Below are positions 18,199-27,263 of a DNA stretch of 64,000 nt, piece after piece (position 1 is the stretch's first letter; each line of letters opens with the position of its first letter). The position numbers were made by a program, and so were the translations under genes. The DNA lies in the NCBI RefSeq assembly GCF_004297265.1, contig NZ_SCUT01000017.1:1-64000 (forward strand), given 5' to 3'. The notes beneath the pieces are model-generated. The model was not told the origin of the DNA, searched no databases, and saw nothing but the letters and a program-made list of their open reading frames with translations. The DNA comes from Reyranella sp. (lineage in GTDB: Bacteria; Pseudomonadota; Alphaproteobacteria; Reyranellales; Reyranellaceae).

Positions 18199-18238
18199 CC
18201 CTCCCCGGCCAAGGGCCACGGCCCAGGGAGGCCTTTTT
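18199..18238. terminator. Intrinsic terminator, probably bidirectional
   Basis: CCTCCC (18200-18205) pairs with GGGAGG (18226-18231). Internal GGCC elements can pair between them, and a CCTTTTTCC tract follows. It lies downstream of the rightward hypothetical gene and of the leftward 2Fe-2S gene, so it could end both transcripts. Confidence 0.7.
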
Positions 18239-18294
18239 CCGTTTCGATCGTTTCGTTTATTTCGTTTGATTCGGTTGGGAGCCTCGCCCGCCGG

Positions 18295-18645
18295 TTATTT
18301 GTCCTCCGGCTTCAGCATCAGCCGCTCGACCCGGCCGCCCTTCACGAGGTGTGTATCCAGCACCTCGTCGACGTCTTCCTTGGTCGGCACGCGGTACCAG
18401 ATCCCTTCCGGATAGATGACGATCGTCGGGCCCAGCTCGCAGCGGTCGAGGCAGCCCGCGTTATTGATGCGCACGTTCCTGAGGCCGAGCGCCTTGGCGC
18501 GGCTCTTCATGTGATCCCGCAGCGCCTCGCCGCCGCGCTCGGCGCAGCAGCCGCGCGGATGACCGGCCGGGCGGCGGTTGGTGCAGCAGAAGACGTGGGC
18601 TTCGTAATAGGGCTTGGGATCGCCTGGCTTGTCACGCTGGCTCAT
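18295..18645 (-). CDS. Thioredoxin-fold [2Fe-2S] ferredoxin-like protein
   Basis: The 116-residue protein shows the cysteine pattern of the thioredoxin-like 2Fe-2S family (NuoE/Shethna type): 'HVFCCTNRRPAGHPRGCC' (Cys20, 21, 33, 34) and 'NNAGCLDRCELGP' (Cys65, 69). It ends with 'VIYPEGIWYRVPTKEDVDEVLDTH', common in stand-alone ferredoxins of this family. It likely transfers electrons in the cytosol; partners are unknown. It lies 9 bases downstream of the DUF6489-type gene on the same strand. Confidence 0.9.
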   Translation of the reverse strand: MSQRDKPGDPKPYYEAHVFCCTNRRPAGHPRGCCAERGGEALRDHMKSRAKALGLRNVRINNAGCLDRCELGPTIVIYPEGIWYRVPTKEDVDEVLDTHLVKGGRVERLMLKPEDK

Positions 18646-18654
18646 GATCTCGGT

Positions 18655-18921
18655 CTATTCCTTCTTGGTCGATCCGCCGGTGGCGATATTGGCCAACTGG
18701 GACCAGAAGACCTGCTGCATCTGCTGCATCTGGTCCATGCCCTGCATGGAGGCCGGCAGCCAGGTCTTGAAGATCGTCTCGGGGTTCATCGACGCGAGGC
18801 TGTTGCGCAACCGCTCCTCGATCTCGCCCATGATGCGGTCCTGCATGGGCTTGATGTCCGGCAGTCCCATGAAGGCGCGGGCCTCCTCGGGCGTGCAGGT
18901 CACTTCGACGTTCACCTTCAT
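18655..18921 (-). CDS. DUF6489-like small protein
   Basis: The 88-residue protein starts 'MKVNVEVTCTPEEARAFMGLPDI' and has a Gln/Met-rich helical C-terminal half ('MDQMQQMQQVFWSQ'). This is the pattern of a conserved alphaproteobacterial family of unknown function that I recall as DUF6489; the number is from memory. It has no signal or metal motif. It precedes the 2Fe-2S gene by about 10 bases, so the two probably form an operon. Confidence 0.78.
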   Translation of the reverse strand: MKVNVEVTCTPEEARAFMGLPDIKPMQDRIMGEIEERLRNSLASMNPETIFKTWLPASMQGMDQMQQMQQVFWSQLANIATGGSTKKE

Positions 18922-18964
18922 GGGCCACTCCGTTTTGGGGACCTTAGCATGCTATGACCCCCGC

Positions 18965-20128
18965 ATGACGACCCCCTGGCTGGCCAGAAATCCGCGCGCC
19001 ACGCGCCCCCTTCCCTTCGGTCCCGAGCAGCGGTTCGTGATCAATCCCAACGGGATTCCCGAACTGTGCGAGGAGTTGAAGGCCTGCCCGGCGCACAAGC
19101 CGACGCCCCTCTACGCGCTGCCGGCCCTGGCCCAGCGGCTGGGCGTGGGCGAAATCCGGGTCAAGGACGAGAGCCAGCGCTTCGGGTTCGGTGCCTTCAA
19201 GGCGCTGGGCGGCGTGATCGCCGTCGCCAACGTGCTGACCGGCGCGGTCGGCGATGCCTATCATTCCACGCCCTCCTTCGAGAGCGTGATGAAGGGCGAG
19301 CACAGGGAAATCACCGGCCGCTTCGTGTTCACCGCCGCCAGCTCGGGCAACCACGGACGCTCGGTCGCCGCGGGCGCGAAGCTGTTCGGCAATCGCTGCG
19401 TGATCTTCCTGCCGAAATTCACCAGCGCCGAGAAGGAAGCCGCGATCCGGGCGCGCGGGGCCGAGGTGATCCGGGTCGACGGCGACTACGACACCGCCGT
19501 CGCCGAGTGCCGCCGCCAGGCCGAAGCCAACGGCTGGACGATCATCTCCGACACGTCGTGGGAGGGCTACGATTCGGTGCCGCGCAGCGTCATGCGCGGC
19601 TATTGCGTGCTGGTCCACGAGGCGGCCGTCCAGCAATGGGGCAAGGCCCCCACCCATGTCTTCGTGCAGGCGGGTGTGGGCGGACTGGCCGCCGCCGTGA
19701 TCGGCTATCTCTGGGCGGTATGCGACGAGCGGCCCATCTCGATCGTAGTCGAGCCCGAAAGCGCGGATTGCTGGTTCCAGAGCAACCTCGCCGGCAAGCC
19801 GACCCTGGCCAGCGGCAATGCCGACACGGTGATGGGCGGCCTCGCCTGCCGCGAGATCTCGCCCGTGACCTGGCCGATCATCGGCGCGGCGGCGGACTGG
19901 TTCATGACCATCGGCGAGGACAGCGTCCTGCCGGCCCGCCGGCTCTATGCCAATCCGTTGGGCAACGATCCCGCGATCATCTCCGGCCCCTCGGGCTGTG
20001 CGGGTCTCGCCGGCCTGATGCGCGTCTGCACCGACGAAGCCGCTTTCAAGGCGCTGGGCCTCGGCCCGACCTCGCGCGTGCTGCTGATCAACAGCGAAGG
20101 CAACCTCGGTGAACCGCTGCCCGCGTGA
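18965..20128 (+). CDS. Diaminopropionate ammonia-lyase-like PLP enzyme
   Basis: The 387-residue protein is a fold-type II PLP enzyme. The substrate and cofactor region is 'DESQRFGFGAFKALGG' with Schiff-base Lys79, 'AASSGNHGRSVAAGAKLFG' forms the substrate loop, and 'QAGVGGLAAAVIGYLW' is the phosphate-binding glycine loop. 'TSWEGYDSVPRSVMRGY' and 'DTVMGGLACREIS' are typical of YgeX/DpaL enzymes, which deaminate 2,3-diaminopropionate to pyruvate. Threonine dehydratase is less likely because of those strings and the absence of a regulatory domain. The start was set at the ATG after the divergent DUF6489-type gene. Confidence 0.88.
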   Translation: MTTPWLARNPRATRPLPFGPEQRFVINPNGIPELCEELKACPAHKPTPLYALPALAQRLGVGEIRVKDESQRFGFGAFKALGGVIAVANVLTGAVGDAYHSTPSFESVMKGEHREITGRFVFTAASSGNHGRSVAAGAKLFGNRCVIFLPKFTSAEKEAAIRARGAEVIRVDGDYDTAVAECRRQAEANGWTIISDTSWEGYDSVPRSVMRGYCVLVHEAAVQQWGKAPTHVFVQAGVGGLAAAVIGYLWAVCDERPISIVVEPESADCWFQSNLAGKPTLASGNADTVMGGLACREISPVTWPIIGAAADWFMTIGEDSVLPARRLYANPLGNDPAIISGPSGCAGLAGLMRVCTDEAAFKALGLGPTSRVLLINSEGNLGEPLPA

Positions 20129-20218
20129 GGCACATCGCATAGTTGCTCTTCCCAGTCTCCCACACCCTGTGGTAGCACTCCTCCCGCCGGGCCTTCCGGC
20201 AGGGGGAGAAACGAGAGA

Positions 20219-20839
20219 ATGGATTTCGGGAAACTGGCGGGCCTGGGCCGCCTGGTGATGGCTGTCGCCTTGCTGGCGACGACGGCGGCGTGTGCGACGG
20301 TGGTCGGCGGCACGACGCAGGAAGTATACGTCGAATCCGATCCTGCGGGCGCCGAATGCAAGATCGACCGCCAGGGCGCCAATATCGGCGTGGTCAAGCC
20401 GACGCCTGGCCGGGTCAGCGTCTCGCGCTCCAAGGAAAGCGTCATCGTGAGTTGCAATCGCGACGGCTACGAGCAATCGAACGAGGTGCTGGTCTCGAGC
20501 TTCACCGGTGCGACGGTCGGCAACCTGCTGCTGGGCGGCGTGGTCGGCATCGTCGTGGATGCCGCATCCGGCGCCAACAACAAGTATCCCGAACGCGTCA
20601 TGGTCGTGCTCACGCCCACGAGCTTCCCGAGCGATGCCGCCCGCGACGCCCACTTCGCGGGCATCCAGCAGCGACTCGAGGCCGGGGCGAAAGCCGAGAT
20701 CGATCTCGTCAACAGCCGCTGCAGCTCGACCAACCGGGAACTCTGCACGATCGAGGCCAAGCAGATTTCCGATGCCCGCGACAAGGCGCTGGCCGATCTC
20801 GACCGCCGCCGGCTGGCCGCCAAAGTAGTGCCGGGCTGA
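20219..20839 (+). CDS. Hypothetical lipoprotein
   Basis: The 206-residue protein has a signal sequence ending 'LLATTAAC' (probable lipid Cys25). A beta-rich region follows ('EVYVESDPAGAECKIDRQGANIG', a PEGA-like 'GAECKI' strand pattern), then a hydrophobic Gly-rich segment ('ATVGNLLLGGVVGIVVDAASG') and a C-terminal amphipathic helix. Related alphaproteobacterial proteins are often left as hypothetical. It is likely anchored at the outer or inner membrane facing the periplasm. No function can be assigned. Confidence 0.8.
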   Translation: MDFGKLAGLGRLVMAVALLATTAACATVVGGTTQEVYVESDPAGAECKIDRQGANIGVVKPTPGRVSVSRSKESVIVSCNRDGYEQSNEVLVSSFTGATVGNLLLGGVVGIVVDAASGANNKYPERVMVVLTPTSFPSDAARDAHFAGIQQRLEAGAKAEIDLVNSRCSSTNRELCTIEAKQISDARDKALADLDRRRLAAKVVPG

Positions 20840-20914
20840 CATCGGCTCGCTGACGTCCTTGTCTCGCTGCACGAAGCGACGCATCCTGCGGGCACATCAC
20901 AGGAGTTTCGGTTC

Positions 20915-21658
20915 GTGCAGCTTCAGCTCAAGACGTGGCAGTTCGTCGACGACTATCTCAAGACCAAGACCGGCATCATCATCCCGATCGGCTCGACCGA
21001 GCAGCACGGCCCCACGGGCCTGATCGGCACCGATGCGCTGACGGCGGAGATGATCGCCCGCGGCGCCGGCGAGAAGGCGGGCGTGCTGGTGGCGCCGACC
21101 ATCTCGGTCGGCATGGCGCAGCATCATCTCGACTTCGCCGGCTCCATCACCCTGAAGCCGACGACGCTCATCGCTGTCGTGCGCGACACGGTGGTGTCGC
21201 TGGCGCGGCATGGCTTCACGCGCTTCTTCTTCGTGAACGGGCACGGCGGCAACATCGCCACCGTCACGGCGGCCTTCTCCGAGATCTATGCCGAGCGCTC
21301 GATGGAGCGGATGAGCAACCAGCCCTCCATCAAGTGCGCGCTCCGAAACTGGTGGGATGGGCCGGGCATCAAGCGGCTGAGTTCAGAACTCTATCCGACC
21401 GGCGAGGGCAGCCACGCCACCGCCTCCGAGGTGGCACTCACCTGGTACAAGTATCCCGAGACGATCCAGCGCAAGGAGATGGAGCCGCGCATCGCGCCGA
21501 ACGGTTCCTTCGCCGATGCCGAGGATTACCGCCGCACCTTCCCCGACGGCCGCATCGGCTCGGACCCCAACCAGGCGACGCCCGAGCACGGCAAGCGCTT
21601 CTACGACACCGCCGTCGAAGAGGTCGCGCGCGATTACGAGGCGTGGGTGGCAAGATAA
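20915..21658 (+). CDS. Creatininase-family amidohydrolase
   Basis: The 247-residue protein has the creatininase metal site: 'IIPIGSTEQHGPTGLIGTDALTAEMIA' supplies Glu29, His31 and Asp40, 'FFFVNGHGGNIATV' the next His, and 'EGSHATASEVAL' the distal Glu. The family includes creatinine amidohydrolase, MftE-type peptidases and FAPy deformylases, so the substrate is not fixed. It starts with GTG, preceded by AGGAG 10 bases upstream. The neighbouring lyase and lipoprotein genes run in the same direction but are separately spaced. Confidence 0.88.
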   Translation: MQLQLKTWQFVDDYLKTKTGIIIPIGSTEQHGPTGLIGTDALTAEMIARGAGEKAGVLVAPTISVGMAQHHLDFAGSITLKPTTLIAVVRDTVVSLARHGFTRFFFVNGHGGNIATVTAAFSEIYAERSMERMSNQPSIKCALRNWWDGPGIKRLSSELYPTGEGSHATASEVALTWYKYPETIQRKEMEPRIAPNGSFADAEDYRRTFPDGRIGSDPNQATPEHGKRFYDTAVEEVARDYEAWVAR

Positions 21659-21900
21659 GGCTGGCGAGATCGGGGACCCGCCGAGCGGGTCAGCGCGGTC
21701 ATCCAGGAGAGCGAAGAACACGCGGGAGATCACCGGGTTTACACGCCACCCGGGGTCCGCCCTGTTAGCGTTTTGTTCGATAGAGAACACTAGAAGTCGC
21801 ATATTCCTGCACTTTTTCGCCGGCATCGCATTGACGGCAAGACGAATTGGCCGTGGAGTAAGGCCTGAGGCGAAGGCACTTTGTTGCCGCAGGTTGGCCA

Positions 21901-22290
21901 ATGACGCTTCGGGTTCTCCTCGTGGAAGACAACGTCGAGTTGCGGGGGGAGATATGCGAGTATCTGTGCCGGCGCTCGCTCACAGTCACGGCGGTGGGAT
22001 CGGTCGCGGAGGCGCGCTCCTTTCTCGACCGCTCCCCATCGTCCGGCGATGCCCTGGATGTCGTCCTGTGCGACCTGAATCTCCAGGACGGAAACGGCGC
22101 CGAACTGTACGTCGAGTTTGCATCCGTTCACCCTTCCTGCCGGTGGATTCTGATGTCCGGCGCGCCCGACCCTGACGCCCTGCGATCCGCGCAGCAGCCC
22201 GCAGCTGGCCTGCCTCCTTGCACGATCGTAACCAAGCCGGTTTCGTTGCGGGGCCTGGCAGCGCTGGTTTCAGTCGGTTCACCTCCCTAG
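21901..22290 (+). CDS. Single-domain response regulator (receiver protein)
   Basis: The 129-residue protein is only a CheY-like receiver: acidic 'LLVEDN' (Asp10), phospho-acceptor Asp58 in 'VVLCDLNLQDGNG', and Lys112 in 'IVTKPVSL'. There is no output domain, so it would act by protein contact or as a phosphate sink. Its stop is 17 bases before the GTG of the hybrid kinase, so they are almost surely cotranscribed and may form one phosphorelay. The 242 bases upstream are non-coding and visibly less GC-rich than usual near 21770-21850; they probably hold the promoter. Confidence 0.9.
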   Translation: MTLRVLLVEDNVELRGEICEYLCRRSLTVTAVGSVAEARSFLDRSPSSGDALDVVLCDLNLQDGNGAELYVEFASVHPSCRWILMSGAPDPDALRSAQQPAAGLPPCTIVTKPVSLRGLAALVSVGSPP

Positions 22291-22307
22291 GAAACAGGGA
22301 GGGCAGT

Positions 22308-24275
22308 GTGACCACAGTGCATCTGGGACCCACCGCGTTGCACGAGACCGCACACCATCTCAGCCTGTTCGTCGAGGGCCTGCGCGACTACTCGGTCGTT
22401 ACGCTCTCGCCCGACGGTACCATCATGTCATGGAATGCCGGGGCGGCGGCCATCAAGGGTTACGAGGCCGACGAAGTCGTGGGCCGGCACTTCTCGCTCT
22501 TCTATACGCCTGCGGACATTGCTGCCGGAAAACCCGCCCTGGCACTTCAGGAAGCGGCCGCCAAAGGTCGCTTCGAAGTCACCGGGCCGAGGGTGCGCAA
22601 GGACGGTGGAGTGTTTTCGGCAAATGTCGTCGTGACGCCGATCGTTGCCGAGGACGGGAGATTGCTGGGCTTCGGCAAGATAACCCGGGACGTCAGCGAT
22701 CGGGTCGCAGCGGCCGACCGCCTGACCATGAACGAATCGCGCCTGCAGGCTCTCGTCGACACGGTTCTCGACACTCTGGTGGACGGATTGATCATCATCG
22801 ATCGAACGGGCCGCGTGCAGGTCTACAACCGAGCCTGCGAGAAGCTGTTCGGGTATGACTCGGCGGAGGTCGTCGGCAACAACGTCAAGATGCTGATGCC
22901 GCCCAACATAGAGCGCGAGCACGACCAGTACCTGATAAATTACCAGACGACCGGCGTCCGAAAGATCATCGGCATCTCCCGTGAAGTAGTCGGGCAGCGC
23001 AAGGACGGTTCGACCTTCCCGATGCACCTAGCGGTAGGAGAAACCACGCATCTCGGCGAACCGATCTATGTCGGCATCATCCGCGACCTCAGCGAACGCA
23101 ACCAGGTCGAGTCGCAACTTCGTCAATCCCAGAAGATGGAAGCCGTCGGCCAGTTGACCGGCGGCCTCGCTCACGACTTCAACAACATTCTCATGCTGAT
23201 CTCGGTCAATGTCGAAGCGTTGCTGGATCAGGAGTTTCCCGCGCGAACGCGGGAAAGACTCGAACAGATCGAGAAATCCGCATCGCGTGCCGCCGAGCTT
23301 ACCCAGCAGCTCCTGGCCTATTCACGTCGCCAAGCGCTCCAACCCCGCCTCACCGATCTGAACGAACTCGTATTCGCGACAAGCAAGCTCCTCGGCCGCA
23401 CGCTGGGCGAACACATCGAAATCGAGGCGATCCTTGCCGACGATCTGTGGATTACCAACGTCGACCGCACCCAACTCGAGACCTCGCTGGTGAACCTGAG
23501 CCTGAATGCGCGCGATGCGATGCCCCGCGGTGGCCAGCTCCTGATCGAAACCCGCAACGTGATCCTCGACCAGGACTACGTTTCACAGAACCCCGACGTA
23601 GCTGCCGGCGCCTATGCGATGCTCGCCGTGACCGACACGGGAAGCGGCATTCCGCCCGACGCCCTGGAGAAGGTCTTCGAACCGTTTTTCACGACCAAGG
23701 AGGTCGGCCGAGGCACCGGACTGGGCCTCAGCATGGTCTACGGGTTCATCAAGCAGTCCAATGGCCACATAAAGGTCTACAGCGAACTCAATCGTGGCAC
23801 GTCGATCAAGATGTACCTGCCGCGAGCGGACGGCACTGTCGATGCCCAACCAGTTGCCAACGCGGCCTCTCTCGCGACCGGCACTGAGCGGCTCCTGGTC
23901 GTGGAGGACAATGCCGACGTCCGCGCCAGGGTTTGCGAAATACTTCGCGACCTTGGCTATACGGTCGACGAGGCGGCCGATGGTGTGGCCGGACTCGCGC
24001 AATGCGAAAATGCCCAGCCTCCGTACGACCTGCTTCTCACCGACGTCGTCATGCCGGGACCGATCGGCGGCAAGGCCCTTGCCGATGCCGTGTCCAGCCG
24101 GTGGCCCGATACACCCATCGTTTTCATGTCGGGCTACACGGAAGACGCGATCACCCATCAGGGCCGACTGGATGCGGGGGTGCGTCTGCTGGCAAAGCCC
24201 TTCCGACGACACGAACTCGCGCAGATGATCCGCCAGGCTCTCGACGAAAGAGGCTCGTCGCCGGGTGCTCCATAG
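22308..24275 (+). CDS. Hybrid sensor histidine kinase with two PAS domains (second FixL-like)
   Basis: The 655-residue cytosolic protein has PAS1 (about 15-130) and PAS2 (about 145-265). A HisKA domain follows with phospho-His289 in '[11 protein letters not shown]', then an HATPase ('[15 protein letters not shown]', 'TDTGSGIPP', '[13 protein letters not shown]'). The C-terminal receiver has Asp579 in '[10 protein letters not shown]'. PAS2 carries His205 in 'EREHDQYL' and Arg225 in '[19 protein letters not shown]', 20 residues apart, as are the haem ligand His200 and Arg220 of FixL. Oxygen or another gas ligand is therefore a plausible signal (inference). No membrane segment is present. The GTG at 22308 follows a purine-rich ribosome site. 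Confidence 0.9.
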   Translation: MTTVHLGPTALHETAHHLSLFVEGLRDYSVVTLSPDGTIMSWNAGAAAIKGYEADEVVGRHFSLFYTPADIAAGKPALALQEAAAKGRFEVTGPRVRKDGGVFSANVVVTPIVAEDGRLLGFGKITRDVSDRVAAADRLTMNESRLQALVDTVLDTLVDGLIIIDRTGRVQVYNRACEKLFGYDSAEVVGNNVKMLMPPNIEREHDQYLINYQTTGVRKIIGISREVVGQRKDGSTFPMHLAVGETTHLGEPIYVGIIRDLSERNQVESQLRQSQKMEAVGQLTGGLAHDFNNILMLISVNVEALLDQEFPARTRERLEQIEKSASRAAELTQQLLAYSRRQALQPRLTDLNELVFATSKLLGRTLGEHIEIEAILADDLWITNVDRTQLETSLVNLSLNARDAMPRGGQLLIETRNVILDQDYVSQNPDVAAGAYAMLAVTDTGSGIPPDALEKVFEPFFTTKEVGRGTGLGLSMVYGFIKQSNGHIKVYSELNRGTSIKMYLPRADGTVDAQPVANAASLATGTERLLVVEDNADVRARVCEILRDLGYTVDEAADGVAGLAQCENAQPPYDLLLTDVVMPGPIGGKALADAVSSRWPDTPIVFMSGYTEDAITHQGRLDAGVRLLAKPFRRHELAQMIRQALDERGSSPGAP

Positions 24276-24321
24276 AATGCCGGCGGCCCGGCGCTGCAGC
24301 AGGGAGCGACGCTGACAAACG

Positions 24322-25182
24322 CTATCGAGACACCCTCTCGCGGTGCAGGATGTAGAGGCCCGATCCCACGATCACGGCGATGCCGGCGAGGGCCAGGCTG
24401 TTGGGGACCTCGCCCCACACGACATAGCCGATGGCGAGCGCCCACAGGATCGAGGAGTAGCGGAACGATCCCATGACCGAGATCTCGCCGCCCGAGCGCA
24501 GCGCAATCACCAGGAACTGGTAGCCGATCGCGAGCAGCAGCGAGGAAGCGACGATGTAGCCCAGGGCGCGCGCATCGATCGGCTGCCAGCCTTCGGCCAG
24601 GGCCCAGGCGCAGCCGACGATGGCAACGGTGATCGCCGTGGTGAAGGAGACGACGAGCGTCGGCACGGCCGGCGGCAGGTGACGCGCGATGATGTCGCGA
24701 AAGGCGCCGAGAAACGTGCCGGTGAGTGCCACCCAGGTCCAGCCGTTGATGTCGCCGGGCCGCGGCTGGATGACCAGCAGCACGCCCACGAAGCCCACGC
24801 CCACCGCGGTCCACCGCCGCCAGCGCACATCCTCCTTGAGCAGGAGGACGGCGAGAACCGTCAGGATCAACGGCGTCGAGAGATTGACGGCGGTGGCGAT
24901 CGCAAAGGGGATCTGGAACAGCGCGATCAGGTAGATGATGGCCGCGCCCGCCTCCAGCCCGCCGCGCAGCAGGACCTTGGGATGAACGGCATAGGCCATC
25001 TTGCGCCAGGCGCCCGTCGCCAGCACGGCCAGCGCGCACCAGAGCGTGGCGAACAGCCCGCGCACGCCGATCGCCTGGACCGACGGCACGGTCTCGGCCG
25101 CGAGCTTGATCAGCGCATCGTTGAAGATGAAGACGACGACCGACGCCAGCATCGCCACGATGCCGCGGGTATTGTCGATCAT
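24322..25182 (-). CDS. EamA/DMT-family transporter
   Basis: The 286-residue protein has ten hydrophobic segments in two EamA repeats. The first repeat ends in 'RWTAVGVGFVGVLLVIQP' and the second in 'LALAGIAVIVGSGLYILHRER'; both show the drug/metabolite transporter pattern. The cargo is unknown. The ATG at 25182 lies just past the EVE-protein stop and gives the usual N-terminus; an ATG at 25227 would overlap that gene. It is the last gene of the leftward tsaD run. Confidence 0.88.
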   Translation of the reverse strand: MIDNTRGIVAMLASVVVFIFNDALIKLAAETVPSVQAIGVRGLFATLWCALAVLATGAWRKMAYAVHPKVLLRGGLEAGAAIIYLIALFQIPFAIATAVNLSTPLILTVLAVLLLKEDVRWRRWTAVGVGFVGVLLVIQPRPGDINGWTWVALTGTFLGAFRDIIARHLPPAVPTLVVSFTTAITVAIVGCAWALAEGWQPIDARALGYIVASSLLLAIGYQFLVIALRSGGEISVMGSFRYSSILWALAIGYVVWGEVPNSLALAGIAVIVGSGLYILHRERVSR

Positions 25183-25196
25183 GACCGGGCTGCGGC

Positions 25197-25601
25197 TTAC
25201 TTCGCCATCTTCTCGATGAGCTTCCACTGCTCGGCAGAGACCGGCACCACCGAGAGGCGCGACTGGCGCACCAGGCCGAAATCCGCGAGCTTCGGATCGG
25301 CCTTGATCGCGGCCAGCGTCACCGGCGTCTTCACGGGGCCGACCGGCTTCACGTCGACGGTGACGGCCTTGCCCGCCTTGTCGGTGGGATCGGGATAGGC
25401 GGCCTTCACGACCTCAGCGATGCCGACGATCTCCTTGCCCTCGTTGGAATGGTAGAAGAAGCAGCGGTCGCCGGGCTTCATCGCCTTGAGGTTGATCGCA
25501 GCCTGCGCGTTGCGCACGCCCGTCCAGGAGGTCTGGCCGTCCTTCACGAACTGCGCCCAGGAATAGACCGAAGGCTCGGACTTGATGAGCCAGTACGCCA
25601 T
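25197..25601 (-). CDS. EVE-domain (PUA-like) protein
   Basis: The 134-residue protein has the EVE signature: 'AYWLIKSEPSVYSW' at the N-terminus, 'WTGVRNAQAAINLKAMKPGDRCFFYHS' (residues about 26-52), 'IVGIAEVV' and 'RLSVVPVSAEQW' near the end. EVE domains are PUA-related and can bind modified bases in nucleic acids. The thymocyte nuclear protein 1 group is the closest in style. Its position between gpsA and a transporter gives no clear functional clue. A longer ORF from 25715 was rejected because it runs inside gpsA. Confidence 0.93.
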   Translation of the reverse strand: MAYWLIKSEPSVYSWAQFVKDGQTSWTGVRNAQAAINLKAMKPGDRCFFYHSNEGKEIVGIAEVVKAAYPDPTDKAGKAVTVDVKPVGPVKTPVTLAAIKADPKLADFGLVRQSRLSVVPVSAEQWKLIEKMAK

Positions 25602-25618
25602 GTCGTTTCCCCCTGCCC

Positions 25619-26608
25619 TTACTTGCCTTCGCGCCGCAGCGGCCGCGCCAACAGGGCGCGGATCGACTCGTCGAGGTCCGCGCCGCGATGCAGGATAGCA
25701 TCGACGGCGGTGCATATCGGCATCTCGATGCCGAGCTTCGCGGCGCGTTCGAGAACCGCCGGCGCGGTCGCGGCGCCTTCGACCACCTGCCGCCTGCCCT
25801 GCATGTAGGTTTCGTATGACATGCCCTTGCCGAGCGCGGCGCCGAGCGAGCGATTGCGCGACAAGGGCCCCTGGCAGGTGAGGACGAGATCGCCGAGCCC
25901 GCTCAGTCCCGTCAGCGTTTCGAGCCGGGCCCCAAGGGCAAGCCCGAGCCGCGCCATTTCGGCGAAGCCGCGGGTGATCAGCGCGGCGGCCGCGTTGTGG
26001 CCGAGGCCGCGGCCTTCGACGATGCCGGCGGCGATGGCCAGCACGTTCTTCACCGCGCCGCCCAGCGAGACGCCCACCACATCGTCGGTCCAGTAAGGCC
26101 GGAACATGCCGGCGGCGAGAGAGGCTGCGAGGTCACGACCCAGCGCGGCATCGGCGGTGGCGATGCTGACCGCCGTGGGAAGACCCTGCACGGCCTCCTC
26201 GGCGAAGCTGGGCCCCGAGAGCATGGCGATGGCCCGGCCCGGCAGGACCTCGGCCAGCACCTCGGGCATCAGCAGGCCCGTCGTGGCTTCGATCCCCTTG
26301 GCGCAGATCACGACGGGGCCGCTGCCGGGGAGGCCATGCGCCACGGTGCGCAACGCCTGGGCCGGACAGACGAGGAGGATCGCATCGCAACCGGCAAGCT
26401 CGATGAGGTCCGTTGCCGCTTCGATTCCGGCGTCGAGCGATTGTCCCGGCAGGTAGATCTCGTTGCGACGGTCGTGCGCGATCGCGGCCGAAACACTGCG
26501 ATCGCGCGACCACAGGGTCACCTTGCGACCGGCCCGGCGCCCGAGACAGGCCAGCGCCGTCCCCCAGGCGCCGCCGCCCACGACGCCGATATGGGCGATG
26601 CCCGTCAC
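25619..26608 (-). CDS. gpsA: Glycerol-3-phosphate dehydrogenase [NAD(P)+]
   Basis: The 329-residue enzyme reduces dihydroxyacetone phosphate to sn-glycerol-3-phosphate for phospholipid synthesis. It has the nucleotide-binding 'GVVGGGAWGTALACL', 'VICAKGIE', 'AMLSGPSFAEEA' and the C-terminal-domain signature 'GVSLGGAVKNVLAIAAGIVEGRGLGHNAAAALITRGFAEM'-type segment (residues about 178-217). Length is normal. It belongs to the leftward tsaD, oxygenase, gpsA, EVE run with small gaps. Confidence 0.97.
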   Translation of the reverse strand: MTGIAHIGVVGGGAWGTALACLGRRAGRKVTLWSRDRSVSAAIAHDRRNEIYLPGQSLDAGIEAATDLIELAGCDAILLVCPAQALRTVAHGLPGSGPVVICAKGIEATTGLLMPEVLAEVLPGRAIAMLSGPSFAEEAVQGLPTAVSIATADAALGRDLAASLAAGMFRPYWTDDVVGVSLGGAVKNVLAIAAGIVEGRGLGHNAAAALITRGFAEMARLGLALGARLETLTGLSGLGDLVLTCQGPLSRNRSLGAALGKGMSYETYMQGRRQVVEGAATAPAVLERAAKLGIEMPICTAVDAILHRGADLDESIRALLARPLRREGK

Positions 26609-26618
26609 GCGATCCCCG

Positions 26619-27254
26619 TCACAGGCTGAGATTGAAGGCGATGGAGATGCGCTGCGCCGTGCCGCGATAGGGTCGCACCTGGTGCAGCACCCAGGACGGG
26701 AACATCACCAGACGCCCGGCCCGCGGCGAGATCGTCTGGTTGGTGCCGACCGACAGGCCGCCCGGCAGGCTGAAGGCGAGATACGGCGCGTACATCGCCG
26801 GCGCCGGGCCGCGCGGATCCATGAACTCGAGCTCGCCGCCCAGCGACGGATCGGCCGGGATGCCGCCATCGTCGACATAATAGACGCCCGACCAGTAGCT
26901 GGCGGGATGGGAATGGAATTCGTTGCCGTGGCCGCCACGATTGATGTTGGCCCAGATGTTGGCCTTCCAGGCGATCGTGACCGCATTGCCCTGGCGATCG
27001 GTCGTGCTGCGGTTGGCGATGTTGCGCGCGATCGCCAGCAGCTTGATCGCCGGAACGCCCGCCCATTTGTCGAGGTCCCAGCTCGACTGCCACCCACCGA
27101 GCGTGCTGCGCGGCTCGTTCGCCTGTTCCGCCTCGCGCTTGGCGAGGACCGGGATCAGCGCGGCATTGAGCTGCGGACCGTCGGGCAGATCGGCGATCAG
27201 GATCGGCGTCGCGAAGGCAGCGACGGTTTCGAAGGCGGGCTGGGCCTGGCTCAT
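26619..27254 (-). CDS. Putative 2OG-Fe(II) oxygenase, TIGR02466-type (paralogue A)
   Basis: The 211-residue protein has a double-stranded beta-helix pattern: 'NEFHSHPASYWSGVYYVDDG' (candidate Fe ligand His116), 'GGELEFMDP' (acidic ligand candidate), 'LVMFPSWVLHQVRPYRG' (His191) and a basic residue for 2-oxoglutarate, ending 'RISIAFNLSL'. I assign it from memory to the TIGR02466 group; the substrate is unknown. It lies between tsaD and gpsA with about 10-base gaps. A clear paralogue sits on the other side of tsaD (28545-29192). Confidence 0.85.
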   Translation of the reverse strand: MSQAQPAFETVAAFATPILIADLPDGPQLNAALIPVLAKREAEQANEPRSTLGGWQSSWDLDKWAGVPAIKLLAIARNIANRSTTDRQGNAVTIAWKANIWANINRGGHGNEFHSHPASYWSGVYYVDDGGIPADPSLGGELEFMDPRGPAPAMYAPYLAFSLPGGLSVGTNQTISPRAGRLVMFPSWVLHQVRPYRGTAQRISIAFNLSL

Positions 27255-27263
27255 GGCGGCACT

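Noticed and set aside
18944-20884. A 646-codon leftward open frame opposite the ammonia-lyase-like and lipoprotein genes
   Set aside because: Antisense frame of two well-supported rightward genes; composition is typical of a shadow frame.
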